In this document: one piece after another, positions 18,005-26,694 of the stretch
Numbering within the stretch: the stretch's first letter is position 1
Layout of the letters: the number at the start of each line of letters is the position of its first letter
Source: an uncultured Saprospiraceae bacterium
GTDB lineage: Bacteria > Bacteroidota > Bacteroidia > Chitinophagales > Saprospiraceae
Reading direction: 5' to 3'
Length of the DNA stretch: 32,844 nt
NCBI GenBank assembly: GCA_937928575.1
Contig: CALFWW010000134.1
Location: forward strand, 1-32,844
Program-made: the position numbers and the translations under genes
The notes under the pieces: generated by a model
Seen by the model: only the letters and a program-made list of their open reading frames with translations
Told to the model about the DNA's origin: nothing
Databases searched by the model: none

Positions 18005-18730
18005 TTGACAACCATCATCTTTGCTCATTTAGCTGCTTTTCTATTAGGTGTTTCAAAAGCAGGTTTAAAAGGAATGAGTATTGTTTTTGTGACTTTATTG
18101 GCATTGGCGTATGGAGCAAAACCATCCACAGGAATTTTGTTGCCCCTACTCATTGTCGGTGATGTGATGGCGGTCACTTATTATAATCGGCATACCAAAT
18201 GGGAATACTTAATTAAGTTTTTGCCTGCCATGATAATTGGAGTAATCATTGGTTGGTATTTTGGGAAAGACTTACCAGATGACATTTTTAAGAAAGTGAT
18301 GTCCTTCATAATATTGATCAGTGTGGCTATTATGTTTTATCGAGATTATTATGATAAAAATGAATTTCCAAATAATTGGTGGTTTGCAGGATCTACCGGC
18401 GTGTCAGCTGGGATTGCCACTATGTTAGGGAATTTAGCAGGTGCATTTTCCAATTTATTTTTCTTGGCTACTCGCCTACCAAAAAACGAGTTTATTGGTA
18501 CCGCTGCTTGGTTGTTTTTTATTGTCAATTTATTCAAAGTTCCTTTTCATGCTTTTAGTTGGAGAACGATAACAAAAGATACCCTATGGTTAAATCTCAC
18601 CCTCATTCCCGCAATAGTTATCGGTTTCTTAGTCGGTTTAAAAGTCGTTGCGCTTTTTAATGAGAAGTATTACCGACAGTTTATTTTGGTGGTGACTGCG
18701 ATAGGTGCGGTTATTATATTTTTAAAATAG
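18005..18730 (+). CDS. TauE/SafE (TSUP) family sulfite/organosulfonate exporter-like permease
   Basis: The 241-residue protein has about seven to eight transmembrane helices in two related halves. Typical features are FLLGVSKAGLKGMSIVFVTLLA at the N-terminus in part, PLLIVGDVMAVTYYNRHTKW in the first half, and GASTG-like GVSAGIATMLGNLAGAF in the second. This family moves sulfite, sulfoacetate, thiosulfate or other small sulfur anions across the inner membrane. No ATG is available: the frame opens after a stop at about 17984, and the first usable codon is TTG at 18005, giving MTTIIFAHLAAF. It is the last gene of the four-gene run and is followed by a weak AT-rich hairpin. Confidence 0.88.
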   Translation: MTTIIFAHLAAFLLGVSKAGLKGMSIVFVTLLALAYGAKPSTGILLPLLIVGDVMAVTYYNRHTKWEYLIKFLPAMIIGVIIGWYFGKDLPDDIFKKVMSFIILISVAIMFYRDYYDKNEFPNNWWFAGSTGVSAGIATMLGNLAGAFSNLFFLATRLPKNEFIGTAAWLFFIVNLFKVPFHAFSWRTITKDTLWLNLTLIPAIVIGFLVGLKVVALFNEKYYRQFILVVTAIGAVIIFLK

Positions 18731-19042
18731 GAAGAGTAGGTTTAAATTTTGCTTTTTACGCTTAGAAAATTCGACTATCGTTGAATAAAATAATCATCTA
18801 TTTCATTCCACTTCAATTTTGATTGTCGAGGAGTCTGTTTCTTTTTCTTTTTTCATTGTCAAAAAAGAAATAAAAAGTCTAGATTCTATAAACTCGTCCC
18901 TCAAACATCATATAGAATCCGTCGCCCGTTTCAAAATCCTGCAAATAGTTTATTGGGGGTTGGACCAATAATTTGATGTTGCTAAATAAATAGTTTTTGA
19001 ATCTGGCAACTTAATTTAATTCAATTCAATATAAAGCCTAAA
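18731..19042. other. Convergent intergenic region, 312 bp
   Basis: It lies between two converging operons. It holds the AT-only hairpin at 18844-18870, a GATTCTATA/TATAGAATC inverted repeat (about 18882-18917) and TTATTGG/CCAATAA (about 18950-18971). The minus strand is open from 19010 to a TAG at 18879-18881 but lacks a usable upstream start; see findings. Confidence 0.4.
18844..18870. terminator. Weak bidirectional terminator-like hairpin
   Basis: TTTCTTTTTT (18844-18853) and AAAAAAGAAA (18861-18870) form a perfect 10-bp stem with a 7-nt loop. The stem is almost all A-T, so it is weak, but its place between converging operons fits a transcript end. Confidence 0.4.
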
Positions 19043-19408
19043 TCAAACAACCTTCCCAACAAAAATAAAAAACATACAAAAAATCCACCACACAAAACTT
19101 ACTTCAACAATCTGATACCAAATCGGATCGTACTTTGTGATAATGCTCTCTTTCTTGTCTTTTAATTTCCTAAAAAATAATCGAAGCAAAACAATTGTGG
19201 CTCCTAAAAGTAAAAATGAGAAATTTACAATAATCGTCCCCATCAATACATTGTAAAAAGTTGGTTTGTAGTTGGCGATAATAACGATGTAGACCATCCC
19301 ACCAAGTAACATGATAGTACTGTAAATACCAGCTTTCAATTTTATATTGGAGGTTAGATTATCATTCTTGGTCTCCTCAAATTGTTCGTTGTCTAATATC
19401 TCATCCAT
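19043..19408 (-). CDS. Small membrane protein encoded next to the sodium:solute symporter
   Basis: The 121-residue protein has an acidic N-terminus (MDEILDNEQFEETKND) and three hydrophobic helices at roughly 27-46, 54-77 and 100-120. A Lys/Arg-rich loop (FFRKLKDKKESIITKYD) between the last two should face the cytoplasm. I recognise no family. It begins 15 nt after the symporter gene on the same strand, so it is likely co-transcribed. It could be an accessory subunit, by position only. It is the last gene of the minus-strand run. Confidence 0.7.
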   Translation of the reverse strand: MDEILDNEQFEETKNDNLTSNIKLKAGIYSTIMLLGGMVYIVIIANYKPTFYNVLMGTIIVNFSFLLLGATIVLLRLFFRKLKDKKESIITKYDPIWYQIVEVSFVWWIFCMFFIFVGKVV

Positions 19409-19423
19409 TAGTCCTAAGTTATA

Positions 19424-20977
19424 TTAACTAAAAACAAAGTGCAAAACACCCAATGAAACTAACAAACCAAACCCGATTTGACCAATATTTTTAGATGCAA
19501 CTTCCAGATATTTTTCGGCAGGTTTCCATTTCTTGTCAATAACAGTTGGTATCGCAATAATAGCAAATGCAATAAGGATCACCCACATAGCACGCACGAT
19601 GTAATTCATGTCAGGAATGAATTTCATGAAAATTAAGTGTAATGGAATGGTAAATAAAAATGCAAATATCGCAGGTCGATGTTTTGGCGTCACCAAAAAA
19701 GCGGCAGCGCAGATTATCGTAACAATTCCCGTGTTGATAAAATAGCGGAGTTCATTTAAAGTATGCGTAAAAGCAATACTAGGATCTTTGAATTTCACAA
19801 AAGCTAAGATACAACCCATTGTGATACCAGTCATTAATGTCACCAAGATGGTGTTTCTTCCAGCATTGACAATCTGAGTTTCAGTCGCATTTTTATTGAT
19901 GTATTCTTTGTAAATATCGATGGAAAATAAAGTAGCCAGAGAATTGAAAGTAGAGTCAACCGTACTCATCAAAGATGCAAATAACGCACACAAAATAATC
20001 CCTCTCATCCCTTGTGGCAAAAACGCTTTTACCAGATACGGAAATGTATTGTCAGGATCTTGAAGCGGTGCATCCACCATAATCCCAGCCAATGCAATAC
20101 CAGGAATAATAATAATGATGGCCATGAAATATTTCATCACGCCACCAACCATCAGACCTATTTGTGCTTCTTTTAAACTTTTGGCAGCAAGTGAACGTTG
20201 GACCACACTTTGATTGGCGCACCAGTAATTAATATTCAACAAAAACATCCCTCCTATCGCAATCCACGGAATTTTTTCATGATCTGCTGGTAAATGCAGG
20301 TGCATCAATTGAGGTGTTTTTTCATATAGCTGAGACCATCCACCTAATTGTTTGATGGCAACTATTAACACGATAATTCCGCCAATTGTTAATATACTGA
20401 ATTGTATGATATCAGTCTTGACAACTGCTGCCAATCCACCAAAATAAGTATAAACAGCTGAGAATATCCCAAGTGCTATGATGAGTACATAGATTCGTAC
20501 AACATTGTCGTCACTAATAAAGCTCAAGTATTCAGAAAAAATCATGTCAGCTGCATACGCTCCCCAAAACAGAGCAGCTCCTAAACCTAAGGTTGAAAAA
20601 ATGGAAATATTTGCGCAGGAATATAACAATGCAACGGTAGCACCCAATCTGGTTTTAATAAATTGGGTGATGGTAATTACTTTGTCTTTTAAATAAAGTG
20701 GAACAAAAATAAATGCCGCCATCAAAATACCTTGCATGGCATTGATTTCCCAATTGGCTTGTGCGAGCCCATATACATATGCGGACCCCATCATTCCCAG
20801 AAACTGATATCCCTGCACATTGGTTGCTATCGTGGAGATAGCAATCGAAGGCCAGCGTAGATTTCTGGAACTCAAAAAGTATTCATCAACGGTAGCTTCT
20901 TTCCCAACCCGTCCACTCATTGCAATGATCATGATAGCTGTAAAATATATCAGTACGATGATGATGTCGAGGAGCAT
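19424..20977 (-). CDS. Sodium:solute symporter (SSS family)
   Basis: The 517-residue protein has about 13-14 transmembrane helices and the length expected of the SSS family, which couples sodium entry to uptake of sugars, amino acids, carboxylates or vitamins. Family features are the N-terminal TVDEYFLSSRNLRWPSIAISTIATNVQGYQFLG region in part, SAVYTYFGGLAAVVKTDIIQ, LNINYWCANQSVVQRSLAAK and CALFASLMSTVDSTFNSLATL, where the SxxDS segment contributes to the sodium site. The NYWCANQSVVQR block is most like the sugar/inositol-type SGLT branch. The substrate is not certain. It follows the aldo/keto reductase gene by 90 nt. Confidence 0.93.
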   Translation of the reverse strand: MLLDIIIVLIYFTAIMIIAMSGRVGKEATVDEYFLSSRNLRWPSIAISTIATNVQGYQFLGMMGSAYVYGLAQANWEINAMQGILMAAFIFVPLYLKDKVITITQFIKTRLGATVALLYSCANISIFSTLGLGAALFWGAYAADMIFSEYLSFISDDNVVRIYVLIIALGIFSAVYTYFGGLAAVVKTDIIQFSILTIGGIIVLIVAIKQLGGWSQLYEKTPQLMHLHLPADHEKIPWIAIGGMFLLNINYWCANQSVVQRSLAAKSLKEAQIGLMVGGVMKYFMAIIIIIPGIALAGIMVDAPLQDPDNTFPYLVKAFLPQGMRGIILCALFASLMSTVDSTFNSLATLFSIDIYKEYINKNATETQIVNAGRNTILVTLMTGITMGCILAFVKFKDPSIAFTHTLNELRYFINTGIVTIICAAAFLVTPKHRPAIFAFLFTIPLHLIFMKFIPDMNYIVRAMWVILIAFAIIAIPTVIDKKWKPAEKYLEVASKNIGQIGFGLLVSLGVLHFVFS

Positions 20978-21067
20978 ATTGGTTTTCTCAAAGTTGGTAA
21001 AAAAGGGTATCTCTAAAATGAATAAACAGTGTATTTAGATGACATGAATGTAGTAAATTTCTGATTG

Positions 21068-21964
21068 TTAAGCGATGGTCTCCCCTTTTGAGGCTTGCCA
21101 TAAATCATACCAATCCTCTCGATCCATTTCCATCGTCATGGCTCCTTTTGCTGACTTCACTCTTTCCAAATTTGTGGTTCCTAAAATTGGAACAATGCCA
21201 GATGGATGTCTCCTCAAAAATGCCAACATCAACTGATCGAAAGTTACTTCATATTTTTTTAACAATGGATTTGCTACTTCTTGAATACGTTTGACATTTT
21301 CATTTTTCGCCTCCAAAAACAAGAGCCCTCCACCCATCGGTGACCATGCCATTGGTATCATTTTGTGACGCATACATTGTTCTAAAGTGCCATCTTCAAA
21401 TGCATCTAAATGTAATAAGGACGCTTCAACTTGATTGGTAAATAGCGGAATACTTTGTTGCAACAATTCTACTTGATGGGTGTTGAAGTTTGAAACACCG
21501 AAGGCTTTTACTTTTCCACTTCTGTACAATTGATTAACTGCTTGCGCAATTTCTTCTGGCTCCATCAATAAGTCGGGTCTATGCAGCAACAATACATCTA
21601 CATACTCTGTGTTTAGTGCTTTTAGCGAATTTTCAACAGATTTGATAATGTGCTTTGCGGAAGAATTATAGCTCTTAATGCGATGATCCGGTCGATTGGT
21701 GGATACCATTTTGATACCACATTTGGTAATGATTTGTATTTGTTTTCGTAATTCTGGTTTCCATCTCAATACCTTCCCAAAATCATCTTCCGTTGTATAA
21801 TCACCATAGATATCAGCATGATCAAAAGTGGTCAAATCCATTTCAATACATCCTTCAATAAATGCTTGTAATGCATTGGTTTGCAATTTGGCACCCCAAG
21901 CACCTAAGCGCATGGTTCCAATGATCATCGGAGAAATATCGACTTTATTAACAGCTTGTCTCAT
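21068..21964 (-). CDS. Aldo/keto reductase (YdhF-like)
   Basis: The 298-residue protein is an NAD(P)H-dependent aldehyde or ketone reductase of the TIM-barrel AKR superfamily. The catalytic tetrad is visible: D48 in TTFDHADIYG, Y53, K81 in IITKCGI and H128 in LLLHRPD. GVSNFNTHQVELL and the cofactor-binding VPILGTTNLERV segment near the C-terminus are also typical. The D-H-A-D-I-Y-G-D-Y context and the RPDHRIKSYNSS loop are those of the YdhF branch. It sits 41 nt after the SsuD-like monooxygenase gene, so a role in reducing the aldehyde released there is possible but not shown. Confidence 0.92.
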   Translation of the reverse strand: MRQAVNKVDISPMIIGTMRLGAWGAKLQTNALQAFIEGCIEMDLTTFDHADIYGDYTTEDDFGKVLRWKPELRKQIQIITKCGIKMVSTNRPDHRIKSYNSSAKHIIKSVENSLKALNTEYVDVLLLHRPDLLMEPEEIAQAVNQLYRSGKVKAFGVSNFNTHQVELLQQSIPLFTNQVEASLLHLDAFEDGTLEQCMRHKMIPMAWSPMGGGLLFLEAKNENVKRIQEVANPLLKKYEVTFDQLMLAFLRRHPSGIVPILGTTNLERVKSAKGAMTMEMDREDWYDLWQASKGETIA

Positions 21965-21988
21965 AATAAACGTTTTGTAGTTTTAATG

Positions 21989-22005
21989 CCTGATAAGCAG
22001 ACAGG
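21989..22005. repeat. Short inverted repeat sharing an 11-mer with the 5572-5758 element
   Basis: CCTGATAAGCAGACAGG has CCTG/CAGG ends and abuts the stop codon of the minus-strand monooxygenase gene. Its last 11 bases, AAGCAGACAGG (21995-22005), also occur at 5681-5691 in the apical hairpin of the large element. It may be a remnant of the same repeat family, or chance. Confidence 0.3.
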
Positions 22006-23163
22006 TTATTGACGCTTGCCAGCAGCAAGTGGTGTGTCCGGTTCTTTTTTTGGGATTCGATTCTGAACTTCTGGTAAAGAAACGGTTTTTAATTTTGGTA
22101 GAACGTATTTTGCAAATAATTCACATTCTTGCTTGTGTGGATATCCGGAAAATATGAAGGAACGAATCCCCATGTCCATGTATCGCTGGATTTTTGCTAA
22201 GATTTGATCGGGATTTCCGACTAATGCGGCTCCACAACCTGATCGTGCTCTACCGATTCCGGTCCATAAATTGGGTTCAACAAAACCATCCATATCCGAT
22301 AAATTTCTCATTTCCGCCTGTCTGGATACTCCATAGCTTTTAGCATCTTGTGCCCGATTACGAATCTCTTCACCCGTTTCTGCATCCAATTTTGACATCA
22401 GTTTTTTGGCCCATGCTCTCGCCTCTTCTTCTGTTTCTCGGACAATCATGTGCACGCGTAATCCGAAGTCTACCGTTCTTCCATATCCAGCTGCTTGCTC
22501 GCTCATGTCTTGCATCAAACCTTGTAATTTTTCTTCAGTCTCTGGCCACATCAAATACACATCACAATGCTCTGCACACAAATCAACACCTGGAGGTGAA
22601 TATCCACCAAAATACAAGAGTGGTCCACCGTTTTGTTGATAGGGTTTGACGGGTTCAGTGCCCAATTTTAGGTTATAAAATCTTCCTTTAAAATTGATTT
22701 CATCTTGGGTCCAGGATTGTTTTAGAATTTCAATTACTTCTCTGGATCGTTGATATCTATCTTCCGAGGACATCTCTTGACCTGGCAAATTCGAAGAAAT
22801 AATATTGATGGTTAATCTTCCTTTCAAGATGTGGTCTAAGGTGGAAATAGCTCTCGCCAACATCGGTGGATGAACTTCCCCGCAACGTATAGCCGCCAAT
22901 AGATTGATATTTTTAGTTTGAGGAGCTATGGCAGTAGCAAATGTCCAAGTATCTTGACCTACTTGATAGGAAGATGGGCACAAGATGTTTCGATATCCTA
23001 ATTGATCGGCGGTCAACAATATCTCGGATGCATTTTGCCAATTACTTTTGTATTTGTCTGGCATCTCACCAAGAAAGTCGGTATCCCCATTGCAAATTGG
23101 CGCAAACCATGACACTTCAGCTCCATCCAAATCTTTTGATCGTATGTTAATTGGTTTACTCAT
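22006..23163 (-). CDS. ssuD: SsuD-like FMNH2-dependent alkanesulfonate monooxygenase (LLM class)
   Basis: This family oxidises alkanesulfonates to an aldehyde plus sulfite using reduced flavin from a partner reductase. Over its length the 385-residue protein follows E. coli SsuD as I recall it: ADQLGYRNILCPS, ARAISTLDHILKGRLTINI, PLLYFGGYS, FGLRVHMIVRETEEEA, EPNLWTGIGRARSGCGAALVGN and SFIFSGYPHKQE. Active-site counterparts are R236, H238, R307 and Tyr341. The position of SsuD Cys54 is Gly69 here. Related LLM enzymes act on other sulfonates or on dimethyl sulfone-type compounds, so the exact substrate is open. No flavin reductase gene is in the window. Its start overlaps the end of the upstream hydrolase gene by 8 nt. 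Confidence 0.82.
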   Translation of the reverse strand: MSKPINIRSKDLDGAEVSWFAPICNGDTDFLGEMPDKYKSNWQNASEILLTADQLGYRNILCPSSYQVGQDTWTFATAIAPQTKNINLLAAIRCGEVHPPMLARAISTLDHILKGRLTINIISSNLPGQEMSSEDRYQRSREVIEILKQSWTQDEINFKGRFYNLKLGTEPVKPYQQNGGPLLYFGGYSPPGVDLCAEHCDVYLMWPETEEKLQGLMQDMSEQAAGYGRTVDFGLRVHMIVRETEEEARAWAKKLMSKLDAETGEEIRNRAQDAKSYGVSRQAEMRNLSDMDGFVEPNLWTGIGRARSGCGAALVGNPDQILAKIQRYMDMGIRSFIFSGYPHKQECELFAKYVLPKLKTVSLPEVQNRIPKKEPDTPLAAGKRQ

Positions 23164-24193
23164 TTTTGAAATCTAAATTATTTTCTCCGCTTGAGTTTTC
23201 AATTGCATTTAAATCTAACACTTCTTCTGCAAACTTAAAAGTTTCATTTAGCACACGCTCCATGTCTTGACAATATGCACCCGATGGAATAACATGTGTA
23301 TCTACCTCTGCTAAAGCAATGAGTCTTTTTTTGTCGGAAGCAGTACTAGCAGTTTTTCCAAATTCTTTTATTGCATCAATTGAAATAATTTCATCATGAT
23401 TGTCTTCATCTTTATAGTAATATGCAGCCATAAATGGGATTTCCACTTTTTGAAAATTTGTGGAGGTCATTGTTTCTTGCAATAAATGCTGTAATGCTAT
23501 GATTCCTTCTACTTTATATTCGCAAGTGGTGTATTGTTCTAAAGGTGTTCCGACTAGGTCAGATAATTTTCGAGTTTCTCCAATGATATTTCTTGCGACC
23601 TGAATACCCCATGGTTTCCCTAAAAAATGTGCATTCCCATCCGCTAACCGTATGTTAGGAGAATACATAATCATTGAATGAATTTTATCTGGATGATTGG
23701 CTGCCAAATAAATCGAGAGTGTACTTCCAGTCGAGCATGACATCACGATTACTTTTTCACCAATTAAATGCCCAATAGCAAGTGCTTCTTTTGCATCATC
23801 AATTAGCGCTTTTGGCGTTAAATTTTCAAACGCATTTTTGTCTTTAATTCCATGTTCTGCTAACCGAGGGGTATAACAATTCATGCCATATCGTTTAGCA
23901 AATTCACGATGCGTTGGATCTCCTTCCATAGGGCTCGCTGAAAATCCATGTAAGTAAACTAGACTATAAGGGGTCTTTCCAATCGAATCTACCAAAAACA
24001 ATCTTGATTCATTATTTGGCTTTAAGTTTTTTATTCTTGAATCCTTTGTCGAGACATACTGTTGCAATTCAGTGAATGAATAATGGAGTTTCGGCAGATC
24101 TGCATCATATTTGGGAAAATTTGGTTTTGGACCAAGTAGATAGGTGAGAATTAAAATCCCGATAAATATAGCAAGCCATGTGATGACTTTCAT
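23156..24193 (-). CDS. Membrane-anchored alpha/beta hydrolase
   Basis: The 345-residue protein starts with one hydrophobic helix (about 4-20, WLAIFIGILILTYLLG), so it is membrane-anchored or secreted. The hydrolase core has the oxyanion segment YLHGFSASP (81-88), the nucleophile elbow MSCSTGST with Ser154, a likely acid in YYYKDEDNHDE (262-267), and His300 in VDTHVIPSG. The elbow reads S-x-S-x-G in place of G-x-S-x-G. It is the first gene of a five-gene minus-strand run and is translationally coupled to the SsuD-like gene (8-nt overlap). It may be an esterase or lipase that prepares a substrate. Substrate unknown. Confidence 0.85.
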   Translation of the reverse strand: MKVITWLAIFIGILILTYLLGPKPNFPKYDADLPKLHYSFTELQQYVSTKDSRIKNLKPNNESRLFLVDSIGKTPYSLVYLHGFSASPMEGDPTHREFAKRYGMNCYTPRLAEHGIKDKNAFENLTPKALIDDAKEALAIGHLIGEKVIVMSCSTGSTLSIYLAANHPDKIHSMIMYSPNIRLADGNAHFLGKPWGIQVARNIIGETRKLSDLVGTPLEQYTTCEYKVEGIIALQHLLQETMTSTNFQKVEIPFMAAYYYKDEDNHDEIISIDAIKEFGKTASTASDKKRLIALAEVDTHVIPSGAYCQDMERVLNETFKFAEEVLDLNAIENSSGENNLDFKNE

Positions 24194-24707
24194 TTGTGGT
24201 TTTCTTTATGTTTAGAGAGCCGTAATTTATACAAATAATACTATAAAATGGTGGATTTTGATAAGCAAAATTCGGAGATCTGTTCAAATCTGCGTTATGT
24301 ATAATTTGAAAGAATATTGATTGCGATTTTTAAAAACGAGTAATCAAATCCATAGTAAGAAAAATTATTTAGTTCAAATAGTGAAAATTATCACGTTTAA
24401 TTGGTTGTTAAAAAACCAACTATGATTGCATGAAATCGACATAAGTTAAAGCGATTTTTTTTCGAACACATTAACAGGCTTCTACCGTTTAAAGGGTAGA
24501 TCATGCTTAGGTATATAACCCAATTCGTCTATCATTGAAGATGAATTCCTACAAAACCAAACATCTATCTCCTCCCGTTCCCTTTTTTCTTTCCATAAGC
24601 TACTTTTCTAGTCAGAAAACTAGCGGGCTAATTCCAGATCAATAACATATCGTATGGGTTTTTATTTTTAAACGGGTTGAATTTAGTCAGCCAAAAACTT
24701 TTATGTT
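24194..24707. other. Divergent intergenic region, 514 bp
   Basis: This is the upstream region of both the minus-strand hydrolase operon and the plus-strand glycoside hydrolase gene. No coding frame is convincing. Small inverted repeats are TTGGTT/AACCAA (24401-24419), TCTACC/GGTAGA (24481-24500) and CTAGT/ACTAG at about 24609-24626. No exact TTG/TAnnTTTG promoter pair was found for either gene. The length allows regulator binding sites. Confidence 0.4.
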
Positions 24708-26597
24708 ATGAAGAATGCAACCATTTTTCTCGTGCTAATGTTATGCACAATTACAACACTACAATCACAAAATGGCTTAACGGCCAATGAACATATTAAC
24801 GAATACACCGATTATTTTCGACAGGGCATCAATCCAGGTTGGTATCAGCCTTGGACGGACGAACAACTCGGGCAAATTTCTATGGGCGATCCTGCCAATG
24901 GAGTTGCGGGTGCCGGCGTGAAAAGTATGCGACCAGGAATGTTTGAGTACTTTTACGATTATTTCGGATATGATTTCAGAGTGCCAACATTTGCTGGTTA
25001 CGACGAACTAGGAGCAAAAAATAATGTTGGATTTATTGGATATCCTTCAGAAGCACATCGAGATTTTACAGAATATTGTGATGGACAGCCTTCTTGGGTT
25101 TTTGACAAATTGTATGATCCAATTTGGGTTTACGAGGATGGACAACAGGTAGTCAATCGTGACAATCATTTTGCTAAATATGTTTACGAATTGGTGACCA
25201 GATACAAAGATTATGTCGGTATTTGGGAAGTGTGGAATGAACCAGATTATGACTTTACGGGGAACGGATGGAAGCCAATTGGGATGGAAGGAAACTGGTG
25301 GGAAAATGATCCAGCTCCATGTGATTATGCTTTGCAAGCACCAATTTATCATTACGTGCGCATGTTGCGTATTGCGTACGAAATCATTCACACTTACGAT
25401 GAGGATGCTTATGTAGCGGTTGGTGGTATTGGGTATGCAAGTTTCTTAGATGCTGTTTTAAGAAATACCGACAATCCCATAGATGGTTCGCTTTCAGACT
25501 TTTTTCCAAAAAAAGGAGGTGCTTATTTTGATGTTTTGAGTTTTCATTATTACCCACACATTGATGCGACCCTTCGAGAATGGAGTAATGACATCATGGA
25601 TTTCAATTATTTCCGTCATTCGGATAGAGCAGCAGATGGAATTGTAGATCAAAAAGGTTCTTTTGAAGATGTATTGTTGGAATACGGATATGATGGGGAT
25701 ACTTATCCTGAGAAAGTATGGATTTGTACAGAAACCAATATACCTAGAAAAGAATTTGGGAATTTTATTGGTTCCAATTTAGCACAAAGAAACTTCATCA
25801 CCAAAGTAATGGTAAAAGCTCAAATGCATGACATTCAACAAGTGCATTTATATAACTTGGGAGAATTTGAACAAGAAGATGCAGCGGTCAATGAATTTCA
25901 ATTGATGGGGCTGTATAAAGATTTGACGAAGACAGACCCGTATGAAGAAGAGATGACGGAAGGTGGGGTAGCTTTTAAAACTACTTCTGATTTATTGTTT
26001 GGAAAACGTTTTGACCGTGAAAAGACGAACGAATTACAATTGCCAAGCGATGTTGATGGTGGTGTCTTTGTAGATGAAGAAGGAAAATTAACTTACGTAC
26101 TTTGGGCTAAAACTACAGTCGATCAATCTGAGTATGCAACTGCCATTTACTCCTTCCCTTCTGATTTTCCTGTCAAGAAATTTGAAAAAAGGAAATGGAA
26201 TTTTGCTGGTTCAGATTGGGTTACACACGTCGGATCGAGAAGAATTAGATTGAGAAGTAGTCCTATTTTCTTGACAGCTCCTGAAGAAAATAGTGAACGT
26301 GCAATTGAAGATACAGCGTTCTTAGAATCTAATGGAATTAAAGCTACGATTTCAAATACTTCGTTTGATGCACATATTGGATTGACATTGGAACTAGAAG
26401 ATGCGGCAGCAGTAAGTATCCAGCTTATCGATCGATCTGCAAGAATCATTGATGTACCTTTTACAGACCGTATGATGGATGAAGGTGTTTATGATATCGA
26501 AGTCGGAAATGATTTGATTTCTGGAATTTATTTCGTTCAAATTATGGTTGGTAACAAAATGATTACAAAAAAGATATTTAGGACAAGAGATAATTAA
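24708..26597 (+). CDS. Secreted clan-A-like glycoside hydrolase with T9SS sorting domain
   Basis: A signal peptide (IFLVLMLCTITTLQSQ) is followed by a (beta/alpha)8-type enzyme. The candidate acid/base is Glu178 in IWEVWNEPD, and the nucleophile is Glu342 in WICTETNIPR; this NEP...E pair is typical of clan GH-A families such as GH5, GH39 and GH51. FDVLSFHYYPH (275-284) fits strand six or so of the barrel. A beta-sandwich (about 430-530) follows, and the last about 85 residues (VSIQLIDRSARIIDVPF to MITKKIFRTRDN) are a T9SS type A sorting domain, so the protein is exported to the cell surface or medium. I cannot fix the GH family or the glycan. No PUL partners (SusC/SusD) are adjacent. Confidence 0.8.
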   Translation: MKNATIFLVLMLCTITTLQSQNGLTANEHINEYTDYFRQGINPGWYQPWTDEQLGQISMGDPANGVAGAGVKSMRPGMFEYFYDYFGYDFRVPTFAGYDELGAKNNVGFIGYPSEAHRDFTEYCDGQPSWVFDKLYDPIWVYEDGQQVVNRDNHFAKYVYELVTRYKDYVGIWEVWNEPDYDFTGNGWKPIGMEGNWWENDPAPCDYALQAPIYHYVRMLRIAYEIIHTYDEDAYVAVGGIGYASFLDAVLRNTDNPIDGSLSDFFPKKGGAYFDVLSFHYYPHIDATLREWSNDIMDFNYFRHSDRAADGIVDQKGSFEDVLLEYGYDGDTYPEKVWICTETNIPRKEFGNFIGSNLAQRNFITKVMVKAQMHDIQQVHLYNLGEFEQEDAAVNEFQLMGLYKDLTKTDPYEEEMTEGGVAFKTTSDLLFGKRFDREKTNELQLPSDVDGGVFVDEEGKLTYVLWAKTTVDQSEYATAIYSFPSDFPVKKFEKRKWNFAGSDWVTHVGSRRIRLRSSPIFLTAPEENSERAIEDTAFLESNGIKATISNTSFDAHIGLTLELEDAAAVSIQLIDRSARIIDVPFTDRMMDEGVYDIEVGNDLISGIYFVQIMVGNKMITKKIFRTRDN

Positions 26598-26621
26598 TTT
26601 ACATATAGATGTAGAAAAATG

Positions 26622-26659
26622 AAAACCCTTACTGTTGATAATCTTCAGTAAGGGTTTTT
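26622..26659. terminator. Strong bidirectional terminator
   Basis: AAAACCCTTACTG (26622-26634) pairs perfectly with CAGTAAGGGTTTT (26646-26658) around an 11-nt loop, with T runs on the exit side of both strands. It separates two converging genes. Confidence 0.9.
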
Positions 26660-26694
26660 CATGTTCATAGCATTATAATAATGCTCAAAGTGTA

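Noticed and set aside
24105..24287. Minus-strand ORF of 60 codons over the start of the hydrolase gene
   Set aside because: It overlaps the hydrolase N-terminus in another frame and shows no domain or signal.
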